Below are positions 50,619 to 60,798 of a DNA stretch of 64,000 nucleotides, piece by piece. Below the pieces are notes generated by a model, which searched no databases, was not told the DNA's origin, and saw only the letters and a program-made list of their open reading frames with translations. Position 1 is the first letter of the stretch. Every line of letters starts with the position of its first letter. Origin of the DNA: Candidatus Saccharimonadota bacterium (GTDB lineage Bacteria; Patescibacteriota; Saccharimonadia; Saccharimonadales; Saccharimonadaceae); the NCBI GenBank assembly GCA_016866755.1, contig VGLK01000004.1, positions 24,065 through 88,064 of the forward strand, written 5' to 3'. Made by a program: the position numbers and the translations under genes.

Positions 50619-52523
50619 CTACTTTTTGTCTTTGTCGTCGTCGACTACTTCACCTTCGACTGGTTCGTCAGACTTCTTATCATCTGATTCACCGTCAGCC
50701 GCAGCTTCACCGGCTTCGTCGCCAGCCGCCTGGTACATCTTGGCACCAATTGGCATGATAGCTTCTTGTAGGTCTTTGGCAGCCTTCTCTAATTCTTCTT
50801 TATCATTAGAGTCTTGGTGCTTTTTAGCTTCTTCAACGGCTGTCTCAATTGCCTTCTTGTCGTCATCAGTTATCTTGTCTTTGAACTCATTAGGCATCTT
50901 TTCAGCTTGGTAGATAGCGTTTTCTAGACTGTTACGCGCATCAACAGCTTCTCGTTTTTTCTTGTCTTCATCAGCGTGAGCTTCAGCCTCTTTTTGAGCC
51001 TTCTCGATGTCTTCTTTGCTCATGTTGCCGCTGTCTTGGATGGTGATAGATTGCTCCTTACCAGTTCCCTTGTCTTTAGCAGTTACATTCAAGATGCCGT
51101 TAGCGTCAAGGTTAAAGGTAACTTCGATCTGTGGTACACCGCGCGGTGCCGGCGCGATACCATCTAGTACGAAGCGACCAAGGCTCTTGTTGTCAGATGA
51201 CATTTCCCGCTCACCCTGAAGGACGTGGATTTCAACTTGCGGTTGATTGTCAGCTGCAGTTGAGAACGTCTCAGACTTAGATGTTGGAATAGTTGAGTTG
51301 CGCTCAATTAGCTTAGTTGTGACACCACCCATGGTTTCAATACCAAGGCTTAGTGGAGTTACGTCTAGTAGTAAAACGTCTTTGACGTCACCAGCTAGCA
51401 CGCCACCCTGAATAGCAGCACCAACAGCCACAACTTCGTCTGGGTTTACACCCTTTAATGGGTCTTTGCCAAAGATTGACTTAACTTTTTCAACCACAGC
51501 CGGCATACGAGTCATACCACCAACTAGAACAATCTCGTCAATTTCACTAGCTTTTACGCCAGCGTCTTTTAGAGCTTTCTCTACAGGCTCGGCTAGACGG
51601 TTAATTAGGTCAGATACTAGGTCTTCTAGCTTGGAACGAGTTAACTTGTACTCGAAGTGCTTTGGACCTTCGCTATCCGCCGTAATGAACGGTAGGTTAA
51701 TTTCATATTCGTTAGTTGAAGACAGCTCTTTTTTGGCCTTTTCGGCTTCATCCTTTAGGCGCTGCATAGCCGCCTTGTCATTCTTTAGGTCGATACCTTC
51801 TTCATTTTTGAAAACGTCTAGGAAGTGGTTAACAATTCGGTTATCGAAGTCTTCACCACCAAGGTGGGTGTCACCGTTAGTTGAACGAACTTCAAACACA
51901 CCATCACCTAGCTCTAGAATAGACACGTCAAAAGTACCACCACCAAGGTCGAAGACGGCAATTTGCTCGTCCTTTTTACCTTCTAGGCCATAAGCTAAAG
52001 CGGCAGCAGTTGGCTCGTTAATGATACGCTTTACCTCGAGTCCAGCAATCTTACCGGCATCTTTTGTAGCTTGGCGCTGTGAGTCGTCAAAGTAAGCTGG
52101 AACTGTAATCACCGCTTCAGTTACTTTTTCGCCTAAGAAAGCTTCAGCGTCAGCTTTGATCTTTGAAAGAATCATGGCTGAAACGGCTTCTGGAGTGTAT
52201 TCAGTATCACCCATCTTTACCGCTACACCATCGCCTTTTTTAACAATTTCGTATGGCATGATGTCGTGGTCTTTTTGAACTTCGTCGTCAGAGAACTTAC
52301 GACCAATTAGGCGCTTTACACCGTAGATAGTGTTTTTAGCGTTAGTTACCCGCTGACGCTGAGCAACTTGGCCAACTAAGCGGTCGCCATTTTTGTTAAT
52401 TGCGACGACACTTGGTGTCGTGCGGTTACCTTCGGCGTTGGCAATAACTTCAGGCTTGCCGGCTACCATGTAAGCAAAAGCCGAGTTGGTAGTACCAAGG
52501 TCGATTCCAATAATCTTTCCCAT
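50619..52523 (-). CDS. dnaK: Chaperone DnaK (Hsp70)
   Basis: Hsp70 chaperone. ATPase domain from [11 protein letters not shown], with [27 protein letters not shown] and [11 protein letters not shown]; linker [16 protein letters not shown]; substrate domain; helical lid; and an acidic tail [12 protein letters not shown]. 634 residues, normal. Ribosome site AAGGAG. CIRCE at 52613-52639 lies about 90 bases upstream, with a further half-site (GAGTGCTAA) overlapping the probable -10, so control by HrcA is expected. Codon use is more optimised than neighbours, as for highly expressed genes. Confidence 0.98.
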   Translation of the reverse strand: MGKIIGIDLGTTNSAFAYMVAGKPEVIANAEGNRTTPSVVAINKNGDRLVGQVAQRQRVTNAKNTIYGVKRLIGRKFSDDEVQKDHDIMPYEIVKKGDGVAVKMGDTEYTPEAVSAMILSKIKADAEAFLGEKVTEAVITVPAYFDDSQRQATKDAGKIAGLEVKRIINEPTAAALAYGLEGKKDEQIAVFDLGGGTFDVSILELGDGVFEVRSTNGDTHLGGEDFDNRIVNHFLDVFKNEEGIDLKNDKAAMQRLKDEAEKAKKELSSTNEYEINLPFITADSEGPKHFEYKLTRSKLEDLVSDLINRLAEPVEKALKDAGVKASEIDEIVLVGGMTRMPAVVEKVKSIFGKDPLKGVNPDEVVAVGAAIQGGVLAGDVKDVLLLDVTPLSLGIETMGGVTTKLIERNSTIPTSKSETFSTAADNQPQVEIHVLQGEREMSSDNKSLGRFVLDGIAPAPRGVPQIEVTFNLDANGILNVTAKDKGTGKEQSITIQDSGNMSKEDIEKAQKEAEAHADEDKKKREAVDARNSLENAIYQAEKMPNEFKDKITDDDKKAIETAVEEAKKHQDSNDKEELEKAAKDLQEAIMPIGAKMYQAAGDEAGEAAADGESDDKKSDEPVEGEVVDDDKDKK

Positions 52524-52612
52524 TACTATTCTCCTTAAAATATTAAACTAAGTATTCTGTATCTATTTTAGCACTCATCTATGCTGACTGCCAATAGTTT
52601 TAGCTTAAAAAA

Positions 52613-52639
52613 TTAGCACTCTATTGTCAAGAGTGCTAG
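52613..52639. promoter_or_regulatory. CIRCE operator of dnaK
   Basis: TTAGCACTC-N9-GAGTGCTAG, one mismatch at the outermost pair. It lies between dnaK and the end of the upstream pilin gene. Confidence 0.93.
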
Positions 52640-52644
52640 CTAAA

Positions 52645-53079
52645 TTAACAATCAATGCGAGCAGACGAAGGCGATGATGTAAGTGTACTGACCCGATTAT
52701 TACCGTAATCCCACCAATCCAGCCATGCACAAGTACCGCTAGCGTTTATCACATACCGTACCGTGTTAGTGCCGTTGGATTGATTAGCAAAGGTAATATT
52801 ATAGCCATCTACCTTAGCTTCTGCAGGACCAGAGCCATTTACCGTACTGCCCGGCGCGCGGTTGTATATAAGCTCATCAGCCGAAGGATATTGACCAGTT
52901 ACTACTTTATACGACTGAACTTTTTTAGAGATTGTAGTCACCATAGATTGCACCGTTGACGCTTTAGCACGATCTTGTATGCCGTTGTAGGCAACAATCG
53001 TAATAGCCGCTAAAATGGCAATTACTACAATAACTATTAGTAGCTCAACTATTGTAAATCCACCTGTAGTTTTCTTCAT
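52645..53079 (-). CDS. Type IV pilin-like protein 3
   Basis: 144 residues from ATG 53079 (MKKTTGG). Prepilin leader KKTTGG before FTIVELL, helix identical in most positions to the pilins at 16445 and 17722 (VIVVIAILAAITIVAYNGIQ), and a smaller globular domain with a C-terminal Cys pair (TCAWLDW, RIDC). Six extra residues upstream (MICLRL) are possible but unneeded. Placed between grpE and dnaK, splitting the heat-shock genes. Confidence 0.88.
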   Translation of the reverse strand: MKKTTGGFTIVELLIVIVVIAILAAITIVAYNGIQDRAKASTVQSMVTTISKKVQSYKVVTGQYPSADELIYNRAPGSTVNGSGPAEAKVDGYNITFANQSNGTNTVRYVINASGTCAWLDWWDYGNNRVSTLTSSPSSARIDC

Positions 53080-53157
53080 TAACCTTAAGCATATCACGAA
53101 AAATTACACTCTCGCAACCGATAGCTCCGCTAAGTATAGCCTTATAAATTATTTTTT

Positions 53158-53658
53158 TTATTTACGAGTTACTTTTACCATGGCATGTCGCAGTGGAGTG
53201 CCATTATAAAGGTATCCAGATTGAAGTTCCTCTGCAATCACTTCTTCGTCACCTTCAGTTTCTTCGTCAAACTGCACCGCCTCGTGCAATTCTGGGTTAA
53301 ACTTGGCGCCCGCCGACGCGTCAATTTTCTGTAAATCTAGCCCTTGCAAAGTTTTCTCTAAGTTTTTCGATAGACCAATAATACCTAAAGCCCATTTGTT
53401 ATCTGCAAGCTCACTAGGTACGTGCGCTATAGCTCGCTCAATTGTATCAATTACTGGTAGTAATTTTTTAATTGCCGCCGCCTGACCGTGCTGGTACGTT
53501 GCCGCCCTGTCGGCCTCACCACGCTTGCGATAGTTTTCAAAATCGGCTCGCGTGCGCTGAAGATCAAGCGTTAGCTCGTCAATCTGCTGCTGTTTTTTAT
53601 CTACCTTAGCTTTTTTTTGCTTAGTATCATCGGTTGGTTTCGTCGAATCATCGCTCAT
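53158..53658 (-). CDS. grpE: Nucleotide exchange factor GrpE
   Basis: Exchanges ADP for ATP on DnaK. 166 residues: charged N-terminus, long coiled helix (KKQQQIDELTLDLQRTRADFENYRKR, residues about 20-45), then LLPVIDTIERAI and the C-terminal beta domain with EELQSGYLYNGTPLRHAMVKV. AAGGAG ribosome site overlaps the stop of the 44-residue gene upstream. Third gene of the hrcA operon. Confidence 0.96.
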   Translation of the reverse strand: MSDDSTKPTDDTKQKKAKVDKKQQQIDELTLDLQRTRADFENYRKRGEADRAATYQHGQAAAIKKLLPVIDTIERAIAHVPSELADNKWALGIIGLSKNLEKTLQGLDLQKIDASAGAKFNPELHEAVQFDEETEGDEEVIAEELQSGYLYNGTPLRHAMVKVTRK

Positions 53659-53669
53659 ACGTAATCTCC

Positions 53670-53804
53670 TTAAAATAAATTAACAATAGCAGTAATTAGC
53701 CCAACAACTGCTTGTACGATTGCTTCAATTATTGCAACAATACCACTCACTAAGGTATTAATAATTGCCACAATGCCATTTATAAGTGTGTTTATAACAT
53801 CCAT
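53670..53804 (-). CDS. 44-residue amphipathic hydrophobic peptide in the hrcA-grpE operon
   Basis: Small gene found by reading the hrcA-grpE gap. ATG 53804, one base after the hrcA stop, behind a perfect GAGGAGG. The product starts MDVINTLINGIVAI and continues as a repetitive pattern of Ile/Val/Ala with regularly spaced Asn/Ser/Glu/Gln (NTLVSGIVAIIEAIVQ) to INLF-like VNLF. It could be one long amphipathic or membrane helix, like phenol-soluble modulins, small holins or membrane stress peptides. Heat-shock (HrcA) control is implied by its position. Function unknown. Confidence 0.7.
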   Translation of the reverse strand: MDVINTLINGIVAIINTLVSGIVAIIEAIVQAVVGLITAIVNLF

Positions 53805-53805
53805 A

Positions 53806-54513
53806 TCACAAAACCTCCTCTAGCATGGCACCTGCATGGCGAACTAGGCGCATCACTCGGCCATAGCTCTGCCTAGTTGGCCCCAGTACGCCAATGTAAC
53901 TACTGTCGCTATAGGGAGAACGAAAGCGACTTATAATCAGTGTAGCGCCACTCGACTTGCCAATTGGGTTTTCGCTTCCAATGTACACATTTAATGGCTC
54001 ATTTGGTGCTGCCTCTCTTAACCACGGCTCCAAATTATCAAGTAATCTTGCGACCGCCTGTACGTGCTGTCCGCTAATAAATTCTGGCTGCGAAAATAAA
54101 TTGCCAATACCATTCATATAAAGTTCATCACCGATTGTAGCTAGGCCTAGATTTTGCGTAAGATCGACCAGACTGTCTACTGCGCTTCGAATCGCCCTAT
54201 CCGAGCGATCACCGCAGCTACTCACCCGAGCGTCAATCGCTCTCGCACTGCGATCAAGTTCGGGGACTGCTGGCGTTTCTGAAGCTGCTATATGATTTAC
54301 ATATAGACGATAGCCCTTGTCGGTAGGAACGCGCCCGGCACTGGTGTGTGGCTGAGCAATCAATCCCACCTCTTCTAGTCGAGCCATTTCACTACGAATA
54401 GTCGCACTCGAAACACCAAACAATTTTGCCAGCGTCACGCTGCCTACAGGAGCGGCAATCTCGGCGTACTGCTCTATAATTGCGTAAAGAATTGCAAGTT
54501 GGCGGTCTGTCAT
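53806..54513 (-). CDS. hrcA: Heat-inducible transcription repressor HrcA
   Basis: Repressor of heat-shock genes that binds CIRCE. Winged-helix N-terminus (TDRQLAILYAIIEQYAE, GVSSATIRSEMARLEEVGL, GRVPTDKGYRLYV), then a GAF-like domain with NPIGKSSGATLIISRF and C-terminal LGPTRQSYGRVM. Start at ATG 54513: TATAGT is seven bases upstream, and the longer frame would begin inside CIRCE. 235 residues, shorter than the usual ~340, with a reduced middle. Self-regulated through the operator at 54534. Confidence 0.95.
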   Translation of the reverse strand: MTDRQLAILYAIIEQYAEIAAPVGSVTLAKLFGVSSATIRSEMARLEEVGLIAQPHTSAGRVPTDKGYRLYVNHIAASETPAVPELDRSARAIDARVSSCGDRSDRAIRSAVDSLVDLTQNLGLATIGDELYMNGIGNLFSQPEFISGQHVQAVARLLDNLEPWLREAAPNEPLNVYIGSENPIGKSSGATLIISRFRSPYSDSSYIGVLGPTRQSYGRVMRLVRHAGAMLEEVL

Positions 54514-54533
54514 GGTATTTACTATACCGCTTA

Positions 54534-54560
54534 CTGGCACTCTTTGTCAATGAGTGCTAA
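54534..54560. promoter_or_regulatory. CIRCE operator of hrcA-peptide-grpE
   Basis: Minus-strand TTAGCACTC-N9-GAGTGCCA(G); 54552-54560 is the perfect half, and the other half has one or two changes. It lies eight bases upstream of the hrcA -10, as at dnaJ. Confidence 0.93.
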
Positions 54561-54563
54561 ATA

Positions 54564-55289
54564 CTAGACGCGTTGCTCTAGCTTTTCTAAAATTGCCTGC
54601 GCCACCATGCGCCCATGGGTAGATATATCCACGTCTTGCTCGCCACTCTTTGCTATAGTTTGCACTTCACGTACAGCCGTAGCTAGCTCATTATTTACTA
54701 CAAAAAAATAACTGTTGTTGCCGAGCACATGGCGCAACTCTTTTATAGCGCTCTCTCGTCGAGCGGGCCACTCTTGGGTAAACTCGGTTTCACTAGCATA
54801 GCGACTTTTTAAGCGCTCCAGCCACACTTGATAATTTGGCGGCACTATAAAAATTGGTCGCACGCGTGATGAAACCGCAAGATATTCATCTACCCCTTGC
54901 ACATCAATATCGGTAATCGCAACTTTACCAGCCGTCATTGCTCGGGCTAGTTCGCCGCCACTGGTGCCATACACAGTAGAGTGCACTTGTTTTACCTCAA
55001 TAAAGGCTTGGTTATCAACCATCATTTCAACTTCTTGCGGCGATACAAAATGATACTCACGACCATCTTGTTCTAAAATCCCGTTATTCGAGCGCGGCGC
55101 CCTAGTAGTATGCGAGACGATGTTATAAAAACCTTCGTCTTCTAGCAAATGTCGCATAATAGTATCCTTACCGGCACCGGCAATTCCAACTAAAAAAGTA
55201 ATTTGAGCCCGAGCAACTAGCTGTTTTGCCTCTACTGAAGGCGAATAATTTTTAATTTTTTGAGTAAGTGAATCTGAAACTGCTGTCAT
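54564..55289 (-). CDS. gmk: Guanylate kinase-like protein
   Basis: Converts GMP to GDP. Seen: P-loop FLVGIAGAGKDTIMR, SHTTRAPR and GREYHFVS in the GMP-binding region, DIDVQGVDEYL, and IFIVPP. 241 residues, longer than the usual ~200 because of an N-terminal 30 and a C-terminal 25 residue extension. The P-loop ends KDT and not KST, so a looser nucleotide kinase role is possible. TATACT is seven bases before ATG. Confidence 0.88.
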   Translation of the reverse strand: MTAVSDSLTQKIKNYSPSVEAKQLVARAQITFLVGIAGAGKDTIMRHLLEDEGFYNIVSHTTRAPRSNNGILEQDGREYHFVSPQEVEMMVDNQAFIEVKQVHSTVYGTSGGELARAMTAGKVAITDIDVQGVDEYLAVSSRVRPIFIVPPNYQVWLERLKSRYASETEFTQEWPARRESAIKELRHVLGNNSYFFVVNNELATAVREVQTIAKSGEQDVDISTHGRMVAQAILEKLEQRV

Positions 55290-55307
55290 AAAGAGTAGTA
55301 TATCACC

Positions 55308-57086
55308 CTAGTCACGCTTTAACATAACGGTAAATGCTTCTGACGGAATATCAACTTTACCAAAGCGTTTCATACGCTTTTTACCCTTGGCCTGTTTGGC
55401 GAGCACTTTTTTCTTACGCGAAACATCGCCACCATATAAACCAGTTGTAACATCTTTTCGGTATGCCGATAAATCAGCTCGTGCAATAAATTTTCCCCCA
55501 ATTGCCGCCTGCAATGCAACCTGAAAATTTTGTCGTGGAATTACTTCTTTTAATTTATCTACCACTTCGCGCCCAAGCCGCTGAGACTCGCTGCGGTGCG
55601 CCATAACCGACAGCGCATCAATCATTTCGCCAGCTACATAAAAATCTACTCGAACCAAATCTTCGGCCATATAAGCATCTAGTTCGTAATTAAAACTACC
55701 ATAACCACTTGTAACCGATTTTAATTGATCGTAAAAGTCTGTAAGTAGATTGGCAAGAGGTGCCTCAAAACTAATTAGCGCTCGCTCATCAATATAGCTA
55801 AGATTTTTTTGAATACCGCGCTTAGCGACAATAAGCTGAATAACCGAGCCGATGTATTCAGACGGCACCACAATCTCGCCCTTAATCCAAGGTTCACGTA
55901 TCTCTTTAATTTTTGTTACATCTGGCAAACTAGCTGCCGATTGAATATCAAGCTCTTCGCCATTATTTAAGGTAACCTCGTAATCGGTACTGGGGTTTGT
56001 AACTACAAGATCTAAATTATATTCGCGCTCCAAGCGCTCACGCACAATATCCATATGTAGCAATCCTAAAAAGCCAATGCGCACACCAAAACCAAGTACG
56101 GGTGAATTTTCGGGCTCAAATTGTAGGGCTGAATCACTAAGCGATAACTTTTCAACAGCGTCCTTAAGATCTTGATAGTATTCATTCGATACCGGAAAGA
56201 ATCCGGCGTATACAAAAGGCTTTACATCTTGATAACCTGGCAGCATGTCATCGGCATGCGCGCGCTTAACCGTAACAGTATCACCAACACGTGCATCGCG
56301 AGTTGTTTTAAGGTTTGTCACAATATAACCAATTTCACCCGTAGAAATATCGGCCTCAGCCCGCATAACCGGACTTAATGCGCCTACCTCAAGCGCCAAG
56401 CCATGAGCACCCGTTGCAAGCATTTCAATTGTATCGCCTTTTTTAATACTACCGTCAACAACTCGAGTGTACAAAATAACGCCGCGATAATCATCATAAT
56501 AACTATCAAAAATAAGTGCCCGTGTTGGCGAATTGGGCTGTCCCGACGGGGGCGCAATACGTTCAACAACTGCATCTAAAACTTCGGGCACGTTCTGTCC
56601 GGTTTTGGCGCTAATTTTTATAATGTCGTCATCACTGCAACCAAGTAAATTTATCACCTCGGCGCTCACACGCGGCACATCAGCAGCCGGCAAGTCTACT
56701 TTATTTAATACCGGAATGATCGTAAGATCAGCATTAAGTGCCAGGTAGACATTTGCAAGGGTTTGCGCCTGAATACCCTGAGAGGCATCAACTACCAAAA
56801 TTGCACCCTCACACGCCTCTAGACTACGGCTTACCTCGTAGCTAAAATCTACGTGGCCGGGTGTATCAATCAAGTTTAAGTCATGATCTTTGTAGCGCAT
56901 GCGAACAGGTGCAAGCTTAATGGTAATTCCCTTTTCTCGCTCAAGATCCATGCTATCAAGCAGCTGCGATTTCATATCGCGACTCTCTACGGTATGGGTA
57001 AGTTCCATCATACGATCGGCAAGCGTAGATTTACCGTGGTCAATATGGGCAATAATACAGAAGTTTCGAATGTGTGACTGATTCAT
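55308..57086 (-). CDS. lepA: Elongation factor 4 (LepA)
   Basis: Translational GTPase acting on stalled or back-translocated ribosomes. G1 AHIDHGKST, G3 DTPGHVDF, G4 NKVD, G5 SAKTGQNV; C-terminal LepA domain with VDFYVAGEMIDALSVMAHR and GGDVSRKKKVLAKQAKGKKRMK (residues noted near the end). 592 residues, normal. TATAAT eight bases before ATG. Confidence 0.97.
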   Translation of the reverse strand: MNQSHIRNFCIIAHIDHGKSTLADRMMELTHTVESRDMKSQLLDSMDLEREKGITIKLAPVRMRYKDHDLNLIDTPGHVDFSYEVSRSLEACEGAILVVDASQGIQAQTLANVYLALNADLTIIPVLNKVDLPAADVPRVSAEVINLLGCSDDDIIKISAKTGQNVPEVLDAVVERIAPPSGQPNSPTRALIFDSYYDDYRGVILYTRVVDGSIKKGDTIEMLATGAHGLALEVGALSPVMRAEADISTGEIGYIVTNLKTTRDARVGDTVTVKRAHADDMLPGYQDVKPFVYAGFFPVSNEYYQDLKDAVEKLSLSDSALQFEPENSPVLGFGVRIGFLGLLHMDIVRERLEREYNLDLVVTNPSTDYEVTLNNGEELDIQSAASLPDVTKIKEIREPWIKGEIVVPSEYIGSVIQLIVAKRGIQKNLSYIDERALISFEAPLANLLTDFYDQLKSVTSGYGSFNYELDAYMAEDLVRVDFYVAGEMIDALSVMAHRSESQRLGREVVDKLKEVIPRQNFQVALQAAIGGKFIARADLSAYRKDVTTGLYGGDVSRKKKVLAKQAKGKKRMKRFGKVDIPSEAFTVMLKRD

Positions 57087-57109
57087 GTCTCTTTATTATA
57101 ACAGAGGTT

Positions 57110-58765
57110 CTAGTGCCTAGAGCCGTTAAGCGAGCTAAACAATAATTTATAAATTCTCTCAATAATCGGCTTAGCTTCCTGCAATTTAAATAGTTGTGAT
57201 ACGCCAACATACAACAAAAAGCTAACCGCTGTAATTACCAAAAACTTTGGAAACGCGCTGAAGAAGCTGTTATCAGTATTTTGCAGCGGCAATAAAAGAA
57301 CAAGCGCGTAAGTTCCTACGCCCATAACCGCCGCCGAAATAACCATGCGTGCAACCGCTTTCATAAACGTTAGGTCGAATAATTTTTTAAGGCGAGAATT
57401 AATAATTATAAACAGAATGAAAACTTCGATACCAGCAACGATTGACTGGGCAATTGCGAGACCATAGGCACCCATATCAAGCTGCATACTTAAGAAGATT
57501 GCCAATACAATATTGAGCGCAATTGCCGCAATAGAAATATATAGTGGTGTTTTAGTGTCTTGCTGGGCATAAAACGCCCTTGAGGTAATATGGTATACCG
57601 AGCGGAAAAAGATGGCTGGCACCAGAAAGCCTAAAATTCCCGCCATCTGCACATCGCCGCCATTACGAATAAAGTGAATAAGATATCCGCGCGTAAAGAA
57701 AGTAATAACTGCAACCGGCAGTGCTAACCATATAATAATTCGCAACATTTTACGTAGCTCGTTGCGGAATAAATCGAGACGGCCTTTGCCAAGTGACTCA
57801 GTCATACTTGGAAACGCAGCGCTACTAATGGCTACGCCAATAAGGTTAATCGGTACCATATGCAGCGTTAATGCCTGCTGGTAAGCGCGGATTGTACCAT
57901 CGGCCATACGTGATGCCAAATTAATTTCTACTAACGTAACTGCGTAGTCCATACCCTGATCAAGCGAGCGCGGCGGCAGAAGACTTAATACTTTTCTAAA
58001 TCCTTTATTTTTCCAGTAGATTTTAAATCGGTAATCTAACCCTAATCCAATAAGTCCAATCGAACTAACTAGTAGCTGTAAAATTGCTCCAAGCACCACA
58101 CCAAGAGCTACGCCCATAATACCGCCTTCGAATATTTCCCAGCCAAACAGCACAATACCATTAGTAAACCAGGTAATTCCAATAATAATACCTATGTTAT
58201 AGATTATTGGTGCGAGGGCATAAAATGTAAAACGCCCCACCGCCTGCTGAATACTAGCAATTACCGTAGCAATTGCAAACAGGAACGGGTTAACGGCAAT
58301 TACGCGCATCATACTTACCGCTAGGCCATGACCAGATTCACTAAGGCCGGGTGCAATAATATAGCGAATAATCGGATCAGCAAAAACAATTATTAAAATG
58401 CTAGCAATAAGCGTAATCAGCGCCATAAAATTAATCATGCTGGTAGAAATTTGCCAAGCAGATTTTTTATTACCTTTAGCAAGGCGTTCGTTAAATACCG
58501 GTATAAATGTAACGCTCAGCGCGCCCGAAACCAATATAAAATACATAAAGTCGGGCACCGTAAAGGCAGCTGTGTAGGCATCGAGACCAACTGGATAGCC
58601 AGCTAGGCCAGCTTCTTCATTTGGTAAGTAGGCACTGTTTAAAAGCCGATCACGAAACAACCCCATAAGGCTAGATATAAGCGTAGAAGCAGCTAGCAAA
58701 ATAGCGGCTATTTTAATGCTTAGCCGCTTATTTGCTTTTGATACCACACTACGCATTCGTTTCAT
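57110..58765 (-). CDS. murJ: Lipid II flippase MurJ
   Basis: MOP-family flippase carrying lipid II across the membrane. About 14 membrane segments over 551 residues. Seen: LLAASTLISSLMGLFRDRLLN, DAYTAAFTVPDFMYFILVSGALSVTFIPVF (first functional loop, residues about 63-92), and RAFYAQQDTKTPLYIS. The start may be ATG 58765 or ATG 58756. Completes, with MurT/GatD and the PBP, the wall assembly set of this window. Confidence 0.94.
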   Translation of the reverse strand: MKRMRSVVSKANKRLSIKIAAILLAASTLISSLMGLFRDRLLNSAYLPNEEAGLAGYPVGLDAYTAAFTVPDFMYFILVSGALSVTFIPVFNERLAKGNKKSAWQISTSMINFMALITLIASILIIVFADPIIRYIIAPGLSESGHGLAVSMMRVIAVNPFLFAIATVIASIQQAVGRFTFYALAPIIYNIGIIIGITWFTNGIVLFGWEIFEGGIMGVALGVVLGAILQLLVSSIGLIGLGLDYRFKIYWKNKGFRKVLSLLPPRSLDQGMDYAVTLVEINLASRMADGTIRAYQQALTLHMVPINLIGVAISSAAFPSMTESLGKGRLDLFRNELRKMLRIIIWLALPVAVITFFTRGYLIHFIRNGGDVQMAGILGFLVPAIFFRSVYHITSRAFYAQQDTKTPLYISIAAIALNIVLAIFLSMQLDMGAYGLAIAQSIVAGIEVFILFIIINSRLKKLFDLTFMKAVARMVISAAVMGVGTYALVLLLPLQNTDNSFFSAFPKFLVITAVSFLLYVGVSQLFKLQEAKPIIERIYKLLFSSLNGSRH

Positions 58766-58814
58766 AGGCGTGGGCGTAACTCGTGCTTACATTGTTAATC
58801 GCAGTACACTACGG

Positions 58815-60686
58815 TTAAGAATGGAGCTTGGCTTCCTTAGGTAATGTTGCATTTGCAAGTACTTCGTTAACGCGATCTTCTTCGATAGTCTCCTCTTCCA
58901 AAAGTACATCTGCTAGTGCATCAAGACTCTCTCGGTTGGCAATGATTACCGCTTCGGCACGGCGCGACGCCTCTTTAATAAGCGCCTCAACCTCTTCATC
59001 AATTGTGCGCGCTGTGTCGTCGCTGTACGGCCGTTCATGCGTCATTTTGTCAAACACCATACCGCCGTTATCATCATGAAACACTTGGTCGCGTAATTTA
59101 TTGCCCATTCCCTGCTCAATAATCATATCGCGAGCAATTTCGGTAGCTTTACGAAGATCTGATCCAGCTCCGGTCGTAATCCCATCATCGCCGTACAAAA
59201 TTTTTTCTGCCACGCGACCACCCATAGCTCGGGCTAAAATGTCTTTAAATTCATACACGTTGGTATAACTCTTATCTTCTGGTGGAAGAAACCAGGTAAC
59301 ACCGCCAGTACCACCGCGTGGAATAATTGTTACCTTATGAACTGGATCGCTATCTGGTAGCACATGGCCAACAATGGCGTGCCCGGCTTCGTGATAGGCG
59401 GTTAATTCCTTTTCTCGTTCGTTCATTACTTTTGCTTTTCGTTCAGGGCCAATTGCAACCTTTTCAAAAGCTTCAGTAAGATGTTTGTTAGTAATTTTCT
59501 TCGCATCCTCGCGAGCTGCAATAATCGCCGCTTCGTTGGCAATGTTTGCAAGATCAGCACCGCTAGAACCAGCAGTTTTAGCAGCTAGTTTGTCTAGATT
59601 AACCGTCTCATCAACCGGCTTGTTCTTAAAGTGTACGCCTAAAATTGCTTCGCGATCCTTACGCTCTGGAAGCATAATATTGGTTCGTCGATCAAAACGA
59701 CCTGGTCGTAAGAGCGCTGGATCGAGTACGTCGGCACGGTTAGTGGCGGCTAGCACAATCACATTTGTACCGGTTTCAAACCCGTCCATCTCTACCAGAA
59801 TTTGGTTTAGGGTTTGCTCACGCTCATCGTGACCACCGCCCATGCCCGAGCCACGCTTACGACCCACTGCATCAATCTCATCAATAAAGATGATAGCGGG
59901 CGCGTTCTTTTTTGCTTTTGCAAATAAGTCTCGCACACGAGAGGCACCCACACCAACAAACATTTCTACAAATTCCGAGCCAGAGATAGAGAAGAATGGT
60001 ACATTAGCCTCACCCGCAACCGCTCGAGCAAGCATTGTTTTACCCGTACCAGGGTTACCAACTAGCAGCACGCCTTTAGGAATTTTTGCCCCTAGAGTTT
60101 CGTATTTTTTAGGATGCTTAAGGAAATCAACCACCTCTTCAAGATCTTGCTTGGCGGCATCATTACCAGCAATATCACTAAACACCACTCGTTCTTTATC
60201 AAGCCCGTAAAGTTTAGCTTTGCTTTTACCAAAGCCCATAGCCTGATTGTTTTGCCCTTGAGCCTGACGCATCATAAAGAGAAAGAAACCAATAATAAGA
60301 ATGAGTGGCACAAAGATAATTGCCAAATTCCATAATGTTTCGCCAGTTTGCGACGGCGGCTGCACTACCACTTCGGTCTCTGCCTCTTGGTTTAATCCCT
60401 GTTCGTAAATACTACTTCCCGCTTCTTTAAAAGATTTTTGCGTTGGTTCGTCTTCACCTTCAGGTGTAATTGTCATCTCGTTACCTTCAATGGTAATCTT
60501 TTTAATCTCGCCTTCGTTTGCTCGAGAGATAACTTCCGATACTCCTACTTCTTTGAGGTCATCGTTTGGCGAGAAAATACTAAACAATAGCAGGCTACCG
60601 AATATTATTACTGCCCAAAATAAACTTAATCGTGCAATATTATTTCGCTTGTTCTTATTATTCAAATTCGGTTTCTTTTTGGCCAT
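58815..60686 (-). CDS. ftsH: ATP-dependent zinc metalloprotease FtsH
   Basis: Membrane-anchored AAA protease. Two membrane helices (about 18-38 and 120-140) flank an outside domain; AAA module with Walker A GNPGTGKT, Walker B IIFIDEID, pore motif FVEMFVG, SRH region [10 protein letters not shown]; and protease site HEAGH with the downstream Asp (TTGAGSDL). 623 residues, normal. AAGGACAG lies upstream of ATG. Confidence 0.98.
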   Translation of the reverse strand: MAKKKPNLNNKNKRNNIARLSLFWAVIIFGSLLLFSIFSPNDDLKEVGVSEVISRANEGEIKKITIEGNEMTITPEGEDEPTQKSFKEAGSSIYEQGLNQEAETEVVVQPPSQTGETLWNLAIIFVPLILIIGFFLFMMRQAQGQNNQAMGFGKSKAKLYGLDKERVVFSDIAGNDAAKQDLEEVVDFLKHPKKYETLGAKIPKGVLLVGNPGTGKTMLARAVAGEANVPFFSISGSEFVEMFVGVGASRVRDLFAKAKKNAPAIIFIDEIDAVGRKRGSGMGGGHDEREQTLNQILVEMDGFETGTNVIVLAATNRADVLDPALLRPGRFDRRTNIMLPERKDREAILGVHFKNKPVDETVNLDKLAAKTAGSSGADLANIANEAAIIAAREDAKKITNKHLTEAFEKVAIGPERKAKVMNEREKELTAYHEAGHAIVGHVLPDSDPVHKVTIIPRGGTGGVTWFLPPEDKSYTNVYEFKDILARAMGGRVAEKILYGDDGITTGAGSDLRKATEIARDMIIEQGMGNKLRDQVFHDDNGGMVFDKMTHERPYSDDTARTIDEEVEALIKEASRRAEAVIIANRESLDALADVLLEEETIEEDRVNEVLANATLPKEAKLHS

Positions 60687-60798
60687 AGTGGTACTTTATC
60701 TGTCCTTTCGATCGATATGAGAGCGGTTTCGCTCTGTCTATAATATCATCTAAGGCTTATAGCGTGCTAGAGGTAAGTACACAACACGGCAGACCCTG

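Noticed and set aside
52569..52577. Second CIRCE near dnaK
   Set aside because: A single half-site (TTAGCACTC) without its partner; may assist but is not a full operator.
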